DNA of 64,000 nucleotides from Synechococcus sp. ATX 2A4 (GTDB lineage Bacteria; Cyanobacteriota; Cyanobacteriia; PCC-6307; Cyanobiaceae): contig NZ_JAGQCV010000008.1 of the NCBI RefSeq assembly GCF_024346375.1, positions 1-64,000 of the forward strand. Reading direction: 5' to 3'. Positions 36,801 through 48,360 of this stretch are shown here, in pieces. Each line of letters starts with the position of its first letter. Positions within the stretch are counted from its first letter, which is position 1. The notes beneath the pieces were generated by a model. The model ran no database searches, had not been told where the DNA came from, and worked only from the letters and a program-made list of their open reading frames with translations. The position numbers and the translations under genes were made by a program.

Positions 36801-37108
36801 GCAAGCACAGCCCAGAAAAGCAACTTCAAACCTGGATTCTCTCCCATCACTTGATCTGCAATGGCACAGACTTCATTTTTGAAACGGTTGATCAGAGCTT
36901 GATTGATCGATTTGAATCGTGCTTGACAGCACTTGGTGGACAGCTCCTGTCTGTCAAGGATGTTGGCCAATGGCCTATGGGCCCACGCCGGAGCTTCAAA
37001 ATCCTCAGAGCCGTTGCGAGAGTACCACGGCCTATGTGCAATGAAACTGTCAGCTACTGGGCAAACCATGGAAGCAACCGAACCCGCTATTCAGAGATCA
37101 GCCAGTAG
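36797..37108 (+). CDS. cpeR: CpeR-like activator of phycoerythrin genes
   Basis: A 103-residue protein, EKQLQTWILSHHLICNGTDF followed by IFETVDQSLIDRFESCLTAL, matching my memory of CpeR, which activates phycoerythrin operons. Position after cpeS and cpeT, with ATGA overlap, is the same as in the cpeCDESTR operon of Fremyella. It has no classical DNA-binding motif. The last 18 bases overlap the convergent cpeY-like gene. The name rests on both sequence and context. Confidence 0.75.
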   Translation: MSKHSPEKQLQTWILSHHLICNGTDFIFETVDQSLIDRFESCLTALGGQLLSVKDVGQWPMGPRRSFKILRAVARVPRPMCNETVSYWANHGSNRTRYSEISQ

Positions 37109-38437
37109 CGCACGGACTTGCTTTCTTTTGCTTTCTACATAGAGATCAGGATCACGACGCAGGATCATTTCCGCTAAGCCGGAAATGCCTTTGATGGATC
37201 CCTGCATGACTAATTCCTGCATAGCCATCAAGGCAGCATATCTACACTCCCAACTGGCTTCCTCCTGCGCATCCATCAAATCCGACAGACATGATAACAG
37301 ACGTTCAGGATTTAAACGCAACAGTGAGAGAATAGCGGCAGGACGGGACTTCACAAATTGTGGCCTGCGATTTTGAATGGCGGTTTCACAAAGGTCCTCC
37401 ACGCAATCCTGCGCATCTCCCCAGCTTGCAATCCGCCCAAACAGCCGCAGGAAGAAATAGTGCGCTCCATAATCGTTATGAGCTTCCTCCAGCCAACGCT
37501 GTTCTAGGAGAGGCCAGAGTGTCACCCCAGGATGAGTGCTCATGGCTTGAAGAGCAAGATAGCAACGACTGAAGTCGGTACCAAACAACTCATTGATCAG
37601 AAAGGAAATCTGTGGTACTTCGTCATAGCGATGAACAACCTGGACTCCTTCCGGCTGATCCAAGAGCAGCCTATCCAGCGTTTCCAGAAGCGACAGGCCC
37701 TGATGAAGTGGCTCAGCTTCCGGCCAAAGCAGCCGCAGGGCTCGAAGCCGAAAGACTGAGGAGACCGGCGCCTGCAGAACTTGGGGAAGCAGCTCTGCGG
37801 CCCTGGAATTGATCACATCCTGGATCGCCGACTGTCGATCCATCTGGTTGGCAAGAAACAAGTGCTCTGCCAGCTCACTGACTCTCTCATGGCTTCCCGA
37901 AAGGGTGGCGACTGCCGCCAGAGCAGCCCCACGCACTCCTGGTAATTCATCATCCTGAAGGAGTTCGATCGCCGGAAGGGCCTCAATCACCCCTAAGCCG
38001 GCCAGACTCTGAGCCAGTATGCGCCGGTTCTGCCCGGTATCTGCCAACAACATGATCATCTGGTTCAGGATGCGTGGATCCTGGCAACCCAGTTGTTGCA
38101 GGGCCCACGCTGCATTTTCTACTAGGTAGTGATCCTCACTCAGGAGACATCTGCCGATGCTGGTGATGGCATCCTTACAGCCAAGGCGCGCCAGCACCTC
38201 CACCGCCTTACGCCTGGCCAGACGAGTGGGTTGGCTGTCGTCGTTGCCATCAAGTAGGCTCAGCAGTGCCTGCTCGGAACGCTGACCGGGAAAATTGATC
38301 ATGTGGGCTGCCGCCATGTAGCGATCGCTGCTTGACTCAAGCTGCTCCACAGGCAAGGCAAGAATGCGCAATGCCTCATCGTGACTGAGACCGGGATGGA
38401 GGTTGTTGAAGCGACCGGAATCACCCATCATTGTCAC
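37091..38437 (-). CDS. cpeY: HEAT-repeat bilin lyase (CpeY-like)
   Basis: A 448-residue all-helical protein of the E/F lyase class. Repeats run throughout, for instance ARRKAVEVLARLGCKDAITS and VENAAWALQQLGCQDP, and the N-terminus has LHPGLSHDEALRILALPVEQ with SDRYMAAAHMINFPGQRSEQ. CpeY with CpeZ attaches phycoerythrobilin to alpha-phycoerythrin Cys82; length and repeat pattern agree with CpeY rather than CpcE. It converges with cpeR and is divergent from the CpcD-like gene. Related MpeY/MpeZ are the alternatives. Confidence 0.8.
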   Translation of the reverse strand: MTMMGDSGRFNNLHPGLSHDEALRILALPVEQLESSSDRYMAAAHMINFPGQRSEQALLSLLDGNDDSQPTRLARRKAVEVLARLGCKDAITSIGRCLLSEDHYLVENAAWALQQLGCQDPRILNQMIMLLADTGQNRRILAQSLAGLGVIEALPAIELLQDDELPGVRGAALAAVATLSGSHERVSELAEHLFLANQMDRQSAIQDVINSRAAELLPQVLQAPVSSVFRLRALRLLWPEAEPLHQGLSLLETLDRLLLDQPEGVQVVHRYDEVPQISFLINELFGTDFSRCYLALQAMSTHPGVTLWPLLEQRWLEEAHNDYGAHYFFLRLFGRIASWGDAQDCVEDLCETAIQNRRPQFVKSRPAAILSLLRLNPERLLSCLSDLMDAQEEASWECRYAALMAMQELVMQGSIKGISGLAEMILRRDPDLYVESKRKQVRALLADL

Positions 38438-38582
38438 CCAGATCTAGCGATACTCCATTGTCCCATTTACGTGTTACCTTTCCCCGGTTTGTCCCCTAAC
38501 GAAGAGTGTTGTATACGATCATTGCGAAAGGAGGAACCAACGAGACTTTTCGGCATGATGCGATCCTCTCGCACAACATGCT

Positions 38583-38837
38583 ATGGGTCCATCTCTCACC
38601 GACGCACTCGTCGTCACCGTGGCCTATCCGCAGACTCCCCAACGCCTCTCCAGCAGAGTCCTGAGGATTCCACTGCAAAGCCTCAGCAGCATGATGAATG
38701 GCCTCCACCAGCAAGGAGCCGTCGTCACCCATGTGGGCGCATCCATCGCCGAACATTCGGAATCTGCTCCCACAGCCGCAGAGAACACCCCGGAGGACAG
38801 GCCATCACGTAAACGTGCCAGCAACAAGAAGGGGTGA
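38583..38837 (+). CDS. CpcD-like rod-capping linker
   Basis: An 84-residue protein with a single CpcD/ApcC-type domain: ALVVTVAYPQTPQRLSSRVL then RIPLQSLSSMMNGLHQQGAV. The C-terminal 25 residues are basic and disordered. It should cap the end of a rod, as CpcD does. It stands between divergent cpeY and a convergent unknown gene. Confidence 0.78.
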   Translation: MGPSLTDALVVTVAYPQTPQRLSSRVLRIPLQSLSSMMNGLHQQGAVVTHVGASIAEHSESAPTAAENTPEDRPSRKRASNKKG

Positions 38838-38838
38838 G

Positions 38839-38859
38839 GGGGCTCTTCAAGCGAGCCCC
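38839..38859. terminator. hairpin between convergent genes
   Basis: A perfect 7-bp inverted repeat GGGGCTC / GAGCCCC with a 7-base loop lies between the stops of the CpcD-like gene and the convergent unknown gene. There is no T-run on either side, so it may be a weak bidirectional terminator. Confidence 0.4.
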
Positions 38860-38869
38860 TAGCCACTCA

Positions 38870-39310
38870 CTAGCCCTCTGCAGCATCAAGCACCAGCTCG
38901 AAGACACCATCGGCAGGTCGGCCCGCCTTTAGGGCTAGCCAGTTGATGGACGCAAGAAAGGCATCGGCATCCACCGTCTCCACGATGTCAACCCCCCAGG
39001 CACCCAGCTCCAGTGGAGATCCTGGTGCAGATGGTATGTCCTTGCGGCCGCCCAGAGCCAGGATCGTATGGTTCGTGTCGTGGCCGTGGTGCTGCCGCAG
39101 CAAGGCCCAGCCCTCCAAGAGTTCCCTGGCCAGCGCCGTCGAGTCCGCTGTGCTCTCGATCCTGATCAACCAGTGAGGATGGGTCAGAGCCTCGGCCTTG
39201 GTGATGCTGGAGCAGTGAAGCGGCAGCCCCTCAGCCAGTTGTTGGGCATCCCATGGCGGCACAGATCCACTCTGAACCTGCAGGTTGTGGGACAGCAGAA
39301 ACGTGGTCAT
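38870..39310 (-). CDS. unknown protein of the phycoerythrin region
   Basis: A 146-residue soluble protein, start MTTFLLSHNLQVQSGSVPPW, with segments LIRIESTADSTALARELLEG and LGAWGVDIVETVDADAFLAS. The alternating pattern suggests a small alpha/beta fold. I recall similar-length unknown genes in phycobilisome regions of picocyanobacteria but cannot name it. It is divergent from the NblB/CpeF-like gene, 78 bases between. Confidence 0.6.
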   Translation of the reverse strand: MTTFLLSHNLQVQSGSVPPWDAQQLAEGLPLHCSSITKAEALTHPHWLIRIESTADSTALARELLEGWALLRQHHGHDTNHTILALGGRKDIPSAPGSPLELGAWGVDIVETVDADAFLASINWLALKAGRPADGVFELVLDAAEG

Positions 39311-39388
39311 GGGAGCGCTTGGAAGCTTGACATGTTACTTGCCACATCACCAGTCACCACGATGGCTTCCATGCTGAGACAATGACCC

Positions 39389-40324
39389 ATGCTCCTCCCA
39401 GAAGCCTTGAGCAGCGAGCCCACCGGCGTTCCAGCCACACCTCCAGCCGTCTTCCTCAGCGAGTCAGAGGCCTCCCTGCTGGCCGCAGATCTCAAGAAGC
39501 AACTTCGTTCAGGTGAACGCCCCCAAGGCGACGAGATGCTGATCGAAAAAATGGTGGCAGGGCTGGGAGATCCACGTGGCCTGATGCGTCTCACGTTCGC
39601 CGAAAGCCTTGGTGCGATCGGCACAGCAGCCGTACCGGCTCTCTGCCACGCACTGCGCACCCATGAGAATGTGACGGTTCGCCGTGCAGCCGCGAAAACC
39701 CTCACCCTGATCGCTGATCCTGGAGCTCTGCCTGTTCTGGTTGATGCCCTGCTGAACGATGGGGATCCGGTGGTGCAGGGATCGGCCGTCGGCGCAATGG
39801 CCGCCACCGGAGAGTGTGCCGTGGATGCGTTGATTGCTGTACTCTCCAGCAGCGAGAGTAGCTCCATGCATCTGGGCCTGGCCAGTTGGGGGCTTGCCTT
39901 CGTTGGCGCCCAGGCACCCGCTGCCCTGCGACGCGCCGCACGGTACTCCCACACGGAGGTGAGGATCGCAGCCATTGCTGCTCTCGGTGAGCAAATTCAG
40001 TCCCTCGATGACCAGGAAGCTCGAGAGCTGGTGATCGAGGCCCTTGGCGATTCCGCTGAACTCGTACGAGCCGAAGCCGTCATCCTGCTCGGCAAACTCC
40101 ACGAGCCGACCTGGGCAACTCCTCTACTGAAACCCTTGCTCGGCGACAACTCGGCTCAGGTGCGCAAGAACACGGCCCTCTCTCTGATGAAACTAGGGGC
40201 GATCGACGCCCTACCAGACCTGGAGTCAGCTGCAGGCAGCGAAGCCAGCCCTGAGGTGAAACCCATCCTGATCCTCTCCATTCAGCAACTGAGGCAGCAT
40301 CAAGAGGACAGCAGGGAAGGCTGA
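39389..40324 (+). CDS. HEAT-repeat protein of the NblB/CpeF/MpeU-MpeV group
   Basis: A 311-residue protein with at least six HEAT-like repeats, e.g. TVRRAAAKTLTLIADPGALP, VQGSAVGAMAATGECAVDAL, and LRRAARYSHTEVRIAAIAAL. Within the E/F-type clan it is closest by eye to NblB-like proteins. CpeF (the lyase for the doubly linked beta-48/59 bilin of phycoerythrin) belongs to that group, and its place among phycoerythrin genes favours CpeF; NblB is the alternative. Its last 25 bases overlap the convergent cpeZ-like gene. Confidence 0.7.
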   Translation: MLLPEALSSEPTGVPATPPAVFLSESEASLLAADLKKQLRSGERPQGDEMLIEKMVAGLGDPRGLMRLTFAESLGAIGTAAVPALCHALRTHENVTVRRAAAKTLTLIADPGALPVLVDALLNDGDPVVQGSAVGAMAATGECAVDALIAVLSSSESSSMHLGLASWGLAFVGAQAPAALRRAARYSHTEVRIAAIAALGEQIQSLDDQEARELVIEALGDSAELVRAEAVILLGKLHEPTWATPLLKPLLGDNSAQVRKNTALSLMKLGAIDALPDLESAAGSEASPEVKPILILSIQQLRQHQEDSREG

Positions 40325-40938
40325 CGCCCACGCAGATCATCCACCCTTACCAGGGCGGAGGTCACAGACTCCAGTACATAGGCGTCGGTGTCTTCGCAGG
40401 CTGCCAACTGGGCCAGGCAGATGGAGACATCAGGATGATCGATGTTGACGAGGGCATTAACCGCTGCCACAGCCTGAGCCTCGTTGCTTCCACGGCAGAC
40501 TTGGATCAACAGCGGAAGGGCCTGTTCCCCCACCTGGCCGAGGGCCATCACTGCCGCAATGGCCACCACGGGGGACTCGTCATCCAGAGCGGTCTTGAGG
40601 ACAGCCATCGCTTCGCTGGGGAATTGAAGGCCGGGGAGATTCGAGGCGATCTGGGCATAGGCCTTCACGCAACTGGCGCGAACGGTGCCATCGCGGCTTG
40701 ACTGAAATTTCTGTGCCAGGGGCAGCATCGCCGGCTCCCCGAAAGCACCCAGGGCTCGCACCGCAGCCCGCCGTCGAACAACGTCCTCATGATCGAGCAG
40801 GAGGATAAGACGCGGCAGGGAAGCCTCGGAGTGGTGGCGGACCATGGCCAGGAAGGCCTCGGTCTGCACGTAGGGATTGGGATGCGCGAGATCGACGAAC
40901 AGCTGATCAAGAGCGCTGGCGCTGGTGGCAGGAGTCAT
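40300..40938 (-). CDS. cpeZ: HEAT-repeat bilin lyase partner (CpeZ-like)
   Basis: A 212-residue HEAT-repeat protein. LDQLFVDLAHPNPYVQTEAF, HEDVVRRRAAVRALGAFGEP and SPVVAIAAVMALGQVGEQAL fit CpeZ, a chaperone-like partner of CpeY for alpha-phycoerythrin. ATG 40938 is chosen: the earlier ATG at 40971 would begin right after the T-run of a terminator. It is downstream of cpeBA on the same strand and separated from cpeA by that terminator, so expression is probably by read-through. Confidence 0.8.
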   Translation of the reverse strand: MTPATSASALDQLFVDLAHPNPYVQTEAFLAMVRHHSEASLPRLILLLDHEDVVRRRAAVRALGAFGEPAMLPLAQKFQSSRDGTVRASCVKAYAQIASNLPGLQFPSEAMAVLKTALDDESPVVAIAAVMALGQVGEQALPLLIQVCRGSNEAQAVAAVNALVNIDHPDVSICLAQLAACEDTDAYVLESVTSALVRVDDLRGRQPSLLSS

Positions 40939-40977
40939 CGAGAGGAGGCCTTGTGAGGACGAAGGGGCCATAGAACG

Positions 40978-41003
40978 AAAAAAGGGAGGCCCAAAGGCCT
41001 CCC
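40978..41003 (-). terminator. intrinsic terminator between cpeA and cpeZ
   Basis: On the minus strand the stem GGGAGGCC, loop TTTG, GGCCTCCC is followed by six T residues, 30 bases after the cpeA stop. It separates the highly expressed subunit genes from the lyase gene and would set their ratio. Confidence 0.88.
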
Positions 41004-41032
41004 CACTGGAGGATCAGCCGATCAGACCGCCC

Positions 41033-42554
<1,522 letters not shown>

Positions 42555-42770
42555 ATGTCAGAACCCAGCCTTCAGGAACTGAACGACTCCATCGAGGTCC
42601 TTGCCGCCTACAGGGATCGCCTGGTGGCTGATGTCACGGCCATGGGCCAGCGACTCAAGCTCCCCCAGAAGAAGGTGGACGCCACCCTCGCCTCCCACGC
42701 CGAACTGCAGCGCATCGAGGCCGTCCTGACACAACTGCTCAGCCAACGGGACACCAGCTCTTCCATCTGA
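42555..42770 (+). CDS. small coiled-coil protein of unknown function
   Basis: A 71-residue helical protein, MSEPSLQELNDSIEVLAAYR with continuing heptads (RLVADVTAMGQRLKLPQKKV, HAELQRIEAVLTQLLSQ). It lies 155 bases before ho1 in the same direction. Similar short proteins precede bilin genes in some picocyanobacteria as I recall; the function is unknown. Confidence 0.6.
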   Translation: MSEPSLQELNDSIEVLAAYRDRLVADVTAMGQRLKLPQKKVDATLASHAELQRIEAVLTQLLSQRDTSSSI

Positions 42771-42925
42771 TCCAACCCTGAGACCAGCCGGCGGTGGCTG
42801 GATCAGTCGCGACACATCGCCACCGATTGTTTTCAAGAGTTTCCTTAAGGCCCTCCTGCTGGTGGACGTATTCAGGGGGTGGGCACTTGTAGCGTTCAAG
42901 ACTGCCCTCTTCCGCCTCCCTCCCC

Positions 42926-43639
42926 ATGCCTGTCGCACTTGCTTCCCAATTGAGGGAGGGAACCAAAAAAGCCCACACGATGGCCGAGAACACCGGTTTT
43001 GTGAGCTGCTTCCTCAAGGGGGTGGTGGACAAGGCCAGCTACCGCACCCTGGTGGCCGACCTCTGGTATGTGTACAGCGCCATGGAAGAGGCGATCGGCA
43101 AGCTCACCGCCCATCCAGTGGTCGGGCCGATCGCCTTCGCCGAGCTCAACCGCCGCGAGGCCCTTGAGCAGGATCTCACCTTTTACTACGGAGGCGACTG
43201 GCGCCAGAAGATCCAGGCCACACCTGGCGCTCAGTCCTATGTGGCCCGTCTGCATCAGGTGGCCAAGGACGCTCCAGAGCTGCTGGTGGGCCATCACTAC
43301 ACCCGCTACATCGGCGATCTCTCCGGCGGCATCATTCTCAAGAACATCGCCCAGAAGGCGATGAACCTGAGCGAGCACGACGGCCTGCGCTTCTACGAGT
43401 TCGACGCCATTGCCGACGAGAAGGCGTTCAAGACCACCTACCGCGCCACCCTCGACGCACTGCCGATCGACCAGGCCACCGCTGATCGCATCGTGGCCGA
43501 GGCCAACGAGGCCTTCCACTGCAACATGAGGATGTTCCAGGAACTGGAAGGCAACCTGGTGGCGGCCATCGGAAAGGTGCTCTTCGGTTTCCTCACCCGG
43601 CGCCAGCGGGCAGGCAGCACCGAGGCTGTCGCCGCCTGA
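42926..43639 (+). CDS. ho1: heme oxygenase
   Basis: Ferredoxin-dependent heme oxygenase converting heme to biliverdin IX-alpha. The 237-residue protein has the proximal-histidine region LREGTKKAHTMAENTGFVSC, the substrate helix YTRYIGDLSGGIILKNIAQK, and FNANEAFHCN-like end NEAFHCNMRMFQELE. It is the first enzyme of the bilin operon ho1-S-type lyase-pebA-pebB. Confidence 0.96.
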   Translation: MPVALASQLREGTKKAHTMAENTGFVSCFLKGVVDKASYRTLVADLWYVYSAMEEAIGKLTAHPVVGPIAFAELNRREALEQDLTFYYGGDWRQKIQATPGAQSYVARLHQVAKDAPELLVGHHYTRYIGDLSGGIILKNIAQKAMNLSEHDGLRFYEFDAIADEKAFKTTYRATLDALPIDQATADRIVAEANEAFHCNMRMFQELEGNLVAAIGKVLFGFLTRRQRAGSTEAVAA

Positions 43640-43643
43640 TTCG

Positions 43644-44252
43644 ATGCAGACCGCACTACCATTAACCATGGCGGAGTTCCTGGCCGCCAGTGCCGGCACT
43701 TGGTTGACGCGCCGCGCCGTTCACCATCTCGATCATCAGGACGATGAAGCCGGCGATTCCAACCTCACAATCGAGCCATTCGAGGCCTCCGATGCGGTGG
43801 TTCAGCGGGTCTGCGACAGCCTTGGGCTGGCCTCAGCCCAAGTGGCGGGCGGAGCTCGCTTCTGGTGGGAAAGCAACCTCAAGGAGGGGAGCCGCAGTGA
43901 CGAGCAGGCGGCCGTGCTGGTCGATGTGGTGGATGACCAGAATCCCCGCCAGGGATTTCTACTGCGGGACAAGGGCTACATCGAGAAGCAGCCGGTGATG
44001 AGCACCTACTCCTTTGCCGATGACGGCCTGTTGACGATTACCACCCGCTATGACACAAATGTCGGCGTGGAGCGTTGCTGGTTTGTGACCGAGGGGGTAC
44101 GAATCCGTGTCAGCAGTGTGCAGTTTCTCGATGGAGTCAGCATGACAACCTATTGCACAGAGCTGCGCTGCCCCAGCACCGATCAGCTGGAAGCCATGTC
44201 TGCTGAAGCCCAGAGTCGTTTCCACCTCTCCACCCCAGCGACTGGCCACTGA
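43644..44252 (+). CDS. S-type phycobilin lyase, second copy (CpcS/CpeU-like)
   Basis: A 202-residue calycin-fold lyase of the CpcS/CpeS/CpeU group: FLAASAGTWLTRRAVHHLDH, GARFWWESNLKEGS, TYSFADDGLLTITTRYDTNV, ERCWFVTEGVRIRVSSVQFL. It begins 4 bases after ho1; ATG 43668 is an alternative start. Since cpeS is already present at 35632, this copy may serve the 82/84 sites of phycocyanin and allophycocyanin (CpcS/U) or alpha-Cys139 of phycoerythrin (CpeU). Which one cannot be decided from sequence alone. Confidence 0.83.
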   Translation: MQTALPLTMAEFLAASAGTWLTRRAVHHLDHQDDEAGDSNLTIEPFEASDAVVQRVCDSLGLASAQVAGGARFWWESNLKEGSRSDEQAAVLVDVVDDQNPRQGFLLRDKGYIEKQPVMSTYSFADDGLLTITTRYDTNVGVERCWFVTEGVRIRVSSVQFLDGVSMTTYCTELRCPSTDQLEAMSAEAQSRFHLSTPATGH

Positions 44253-45778
<1,526 letters not shown>

Positions 45779-46258
45779 GATCAGCCCTGCAGGCAGAAAG
45801 GGATGGCCTTGCCAGCCCCAACTATCTCTCGCATCCTATTGGGTGATGGGTTGTTTGGTTAGGGCTCGATCGCTCAATGGCTGCCTCCCCGCATTCCTAT
45901 CGCCGGGATGGAACTTCGGGCATGCTCCTGGGCCTGATGCACCACCGCCAGGGCATGCCATGGGCCTGTTCGAGGTGCAGCCACTCCTCGCATCGAAGGG
46001 TGCGATATCCTGCAGAGTGGCGGCAAAATCAACTTGGCCGAAGCGGAGCTGCCTGCTCGCCGTTCGCGCTTGCGCCGTTAGCTCTCGCCTTAGATCAGGA
46101 AGCTCGTGCTGCGGTCCACCAGTCGGTCGCCCGGAGCCACCGGCACGGCGCTGGTGGAGAAGACATTCTCTTACCCGATGAACGGCTGGTCGCTGGGCAC
46201 CAGCAGGGATTTCCGTCATCAGCAGTGGTGAGAGTTATCCATGGTGTCAATCTCACCG
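45779..46258. other. stretch without a recognisable gene
   Basis: The 480 bases after pebB have open frames on both strands, but none shows a plausible composition, start context or motif. It may contain decayed sequence. No hairpin followed by a T-run was seen. Confidence 0.45.
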
Positions 46259-46501
46259 TCAATCGTCGATTCGATAGACGCTGAACTCCTTGGTGACAGA
46301 CCTGTCTTCGCTGGCTTCATGCTCTGCCTGGCCAAAGGTCACCTGAAACCACCATTGGCGACAGTCATCGCTGCGCCGCTTCACCTTATAGCTCCGCATC
46401 TCCTGGTCCCTGAGGGCCAGAACGAGGGCGTCACCACTGCAACCTGGGCAGGTCACCCGAAGTTCCTCAAGTCCCTCCGCAGTGATCCGGTAGCTGGGCA
46501 T
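46259..46501 (-). CDS. small protein with CxxC motif, unknown
   Basis: An 80-residue protein from ATG 46501: MPSYRITAEGLEELRVTCPG, CPGC, ALRDQEMRSYKVKRRSDD, then WWFQVTFGQAEH. Amino-acid usage looks protein-like. The CxxC could be a zinc or redox site. An ATG at 46558 would add 19 residues. I do not recognise the family. Confidence 0.45.
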   Translation of the reverse strand: MPSYRITAEGLEELRVTCPGCSGDALVLALRDQEMRSYKVKRRSDDCRQWWFQVTFGQAEHEASEDRSVTKEFSVYRIDD

Positions 46502-46630
46502 TGGAACGGCACACCTCAAGCCACTCTCAAGCGAGGCCGGCCCGAAAACCACCTGCATGGGGAAAAACAGTAGCCTTCGCCACACTCCCTCAACAACTCT
46601 AGACTAATCTTTACGAAATGCAACAGTCGT

Positions 46631-47548
46631 GTGACCTCCTCTCCGGACCTGGCTTCGCTCTACCAGATGCTGGCCAACCAGCAGCGACCCATCCTGCCCT
46701 CAGGTGAGCAGAGGGCCATCCTGGGCTGTGGCTACGTCGGTGAAGCGGTCGCCAAGACCTGGAGGCAGCAGGGACATGAACTCTGGGGAACCACAACCCG
46801 TCATGAACGCTTGATCGAATTGGCTGAATTTGTTGATGCGCCAGTTGTTTTTGATTCCACGGACTCCAGCAGCAACCTGGATTTTACCAGAAATCTTGAT
46901 GGAATACTGGTGTCCTTCGCGCCCTCAAAGAGTGCTCATGTTGACATTAACCAATATCAGGAGACATTCCTTGGAGGCCTGGAATTATTGATTGATTCGA
47001 TAAAGCATCGTTCAAGTGAAACACCACTTCAGTTGGTTCACTTGAGCAGTTGCGGCGTTTATGGAAATCGGCGCGGAGCAATGACCGACGAGACTGACCA
47101 GCTCGACTGTCTTCACCCCGTCAATGAGGTCCTGGCAGGAGCTGAAGAGATGATTCAATCGGTCCGCTCAGAGACAGTCAACGTCTGCATTCTACGACTG
47201 GGCGGCATCTATGGTCCCGGTCGTGATATTCCTGGTATGCTCCTTTCAGCAGCAGGCAGCACGATTCAGCGCAATGGTCAAAATGTGCCTTGTTGGGTCC
47301 ATCTTGATGATATTGTTCGTGGAGTAAATTTTGCTTTCGAGCACAATCTCAACGAAATCTACAATTTGGTGAATGATACTCAGTACACCGGTCAGGAGCT
47401 TACGGACCGCTTGTGCGAACGGGCTGGCCTGCCTACAGCGAAATGGCTGTCGGTGGACACGACCGATCGCGTGCTCAATGCGAGAGTGAGTAATGCCAAA
47501 CTCAAGCGACTCGGCTTCACGTTGACTCAACCCTGCATGGTGGGCTGA
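46631..47548 (+). CDS. NAD(P)-dependent epimerase/dehydratase (extended SDR)
   Basis: A 305-residue Rossmann-fold protein. The nucleotide site ILGCGYVGEAVAKTWRQQGH is the GxGxxG variant of the YeeZ-type group; the catalytic region is HLSSCGVYGNRRG (Tyr) and ILRLGGIYGPGRD follows. Substrate unknown. The start is GTG 46631. Its codon use looks less GC-rich than the flanks, and its 3' end overlaps the DUF3598-type relic by 22 bases. Confidence 0.8.
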   Translation: MTSSPDLASLYQMLANQQRPILPSGEQRAILGCGYVGEAVAKTWRQQGHELWGTTTRHERLIELAEFVDAPVVFDSTDSSSNLDFTRNLDGILVSFAPSKSAHVDINQYQETFLGGLELLIDSIKHRSSETPLQLVHLSSCGVYGNRRGAMTDETDQLDCLHPVNEVLAGAEEMIQSVRSETVNVCILRLGGIYGPGRDIPGMLLSAAGSTIQRNGQNVPCWVHLDDIVRGVNFAFEHNLNEIYNLVNDTQYTGQELTDRLCERAGLPTAKWLSVDTTDRVLNARVSNAKLKRLGFTLTQPCMVG

Positions 47549-48360
47549 TAACGCCGTTCAACCCAACGAGTCAGCTGATCCTTCTCATCGTATTCAATGA
47601 TCAGATGCACAAAGATCCTGGCACTTAACAAGCAGCCAAAATTCAGATCAAATGGTCTATGAAGAAAACTTCCTAGCACGCTGCACAGTAGATTGTCAGC
47701 AAAATAGCCGTTAACATCATGCTTTTGAAAGCTTCTGGCAGCGAACCCCTCGATCGCACGTTTTGAAGGCGTGTGCTCAGTCCATTTGCCGGGTCGTAAT
47801 TCCTGCTCCATTCCAGGCCAACCTGCTATTGCCTAGCATAGATCTTGCTGAGAATCTGGTTCGTCCCGAACGGGATCTATGCAAGCTCTCTGGCAGCGAA
47901 AGGGTGTCGCGGCCAATGATTAAAGGTTCCTACCATGGTTATCCTGCCATTGATAGAGAGCAATGATCATGGAGCGGGAGCGAGAGGTGAAAAATTAACT
48001 TCATGGCCAGCACGTCCAGCCCTTCCGTCCATTTCCAGACTTGACTGATCAGCTGCATCTTGAAAATGCCAATAGCTGTTGCCTAGATTATAGTTATGCC
48101 TATGCAATGGAAACTTGCGTTCCCCGTTTGAAGCAAATCGCAAGCCTGTTCCAGACCAAAAGTCCCGTGTCGGCATCTGAAAAACTTATCGCATACATTG
48201 TTGACCCAGCTGGATCTGATTCTCCACGGGTCAGATCTATTCCAGCGCTCTCTCGGCCGTACCAGGGCGTCACCCCCTGCCAGTCGCCATCAAAGCTGGC
48301 TCGCATCAGATCCCACTGACGATCAGCTCCTGTGTTGCTCTGGCTGGTCGTGCTTGCCAT
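47527..48360 (-). pseudogene. frameshifted DUF3598-type (lipocalin-like) gene
   Basis: Minus-strand pieces in different frames add up to one family member of about 275 residues. From ATG 48360: QWDLMRASFDGDWQGVTPWY and SFSDADTGLLVW; after a frame change near 48155, GTGLRFASNGERKFPLHRHN and NSYWHFQDA; then, in yet another frame around 47860-47970, RSRSMIIALYQWQDN, a stop, and SLAATPFRCQRA; finally 47811 to 47527 gives GKWTEHTPSKRAIEGFAARS and DQLTRWVERRYQP. At least two frameshifts and one stop break it. The family is calycin-like and cyanobacterial; function unknown. Confidence 0.72.

Noticed and set aside
38839-38859. Attachment site or CRISPR-like repeat
   Set aside because: A single short inverted repeat between convergent genes is better read as a terminator hairpin; no repeat-spacer pattern exists in the window.
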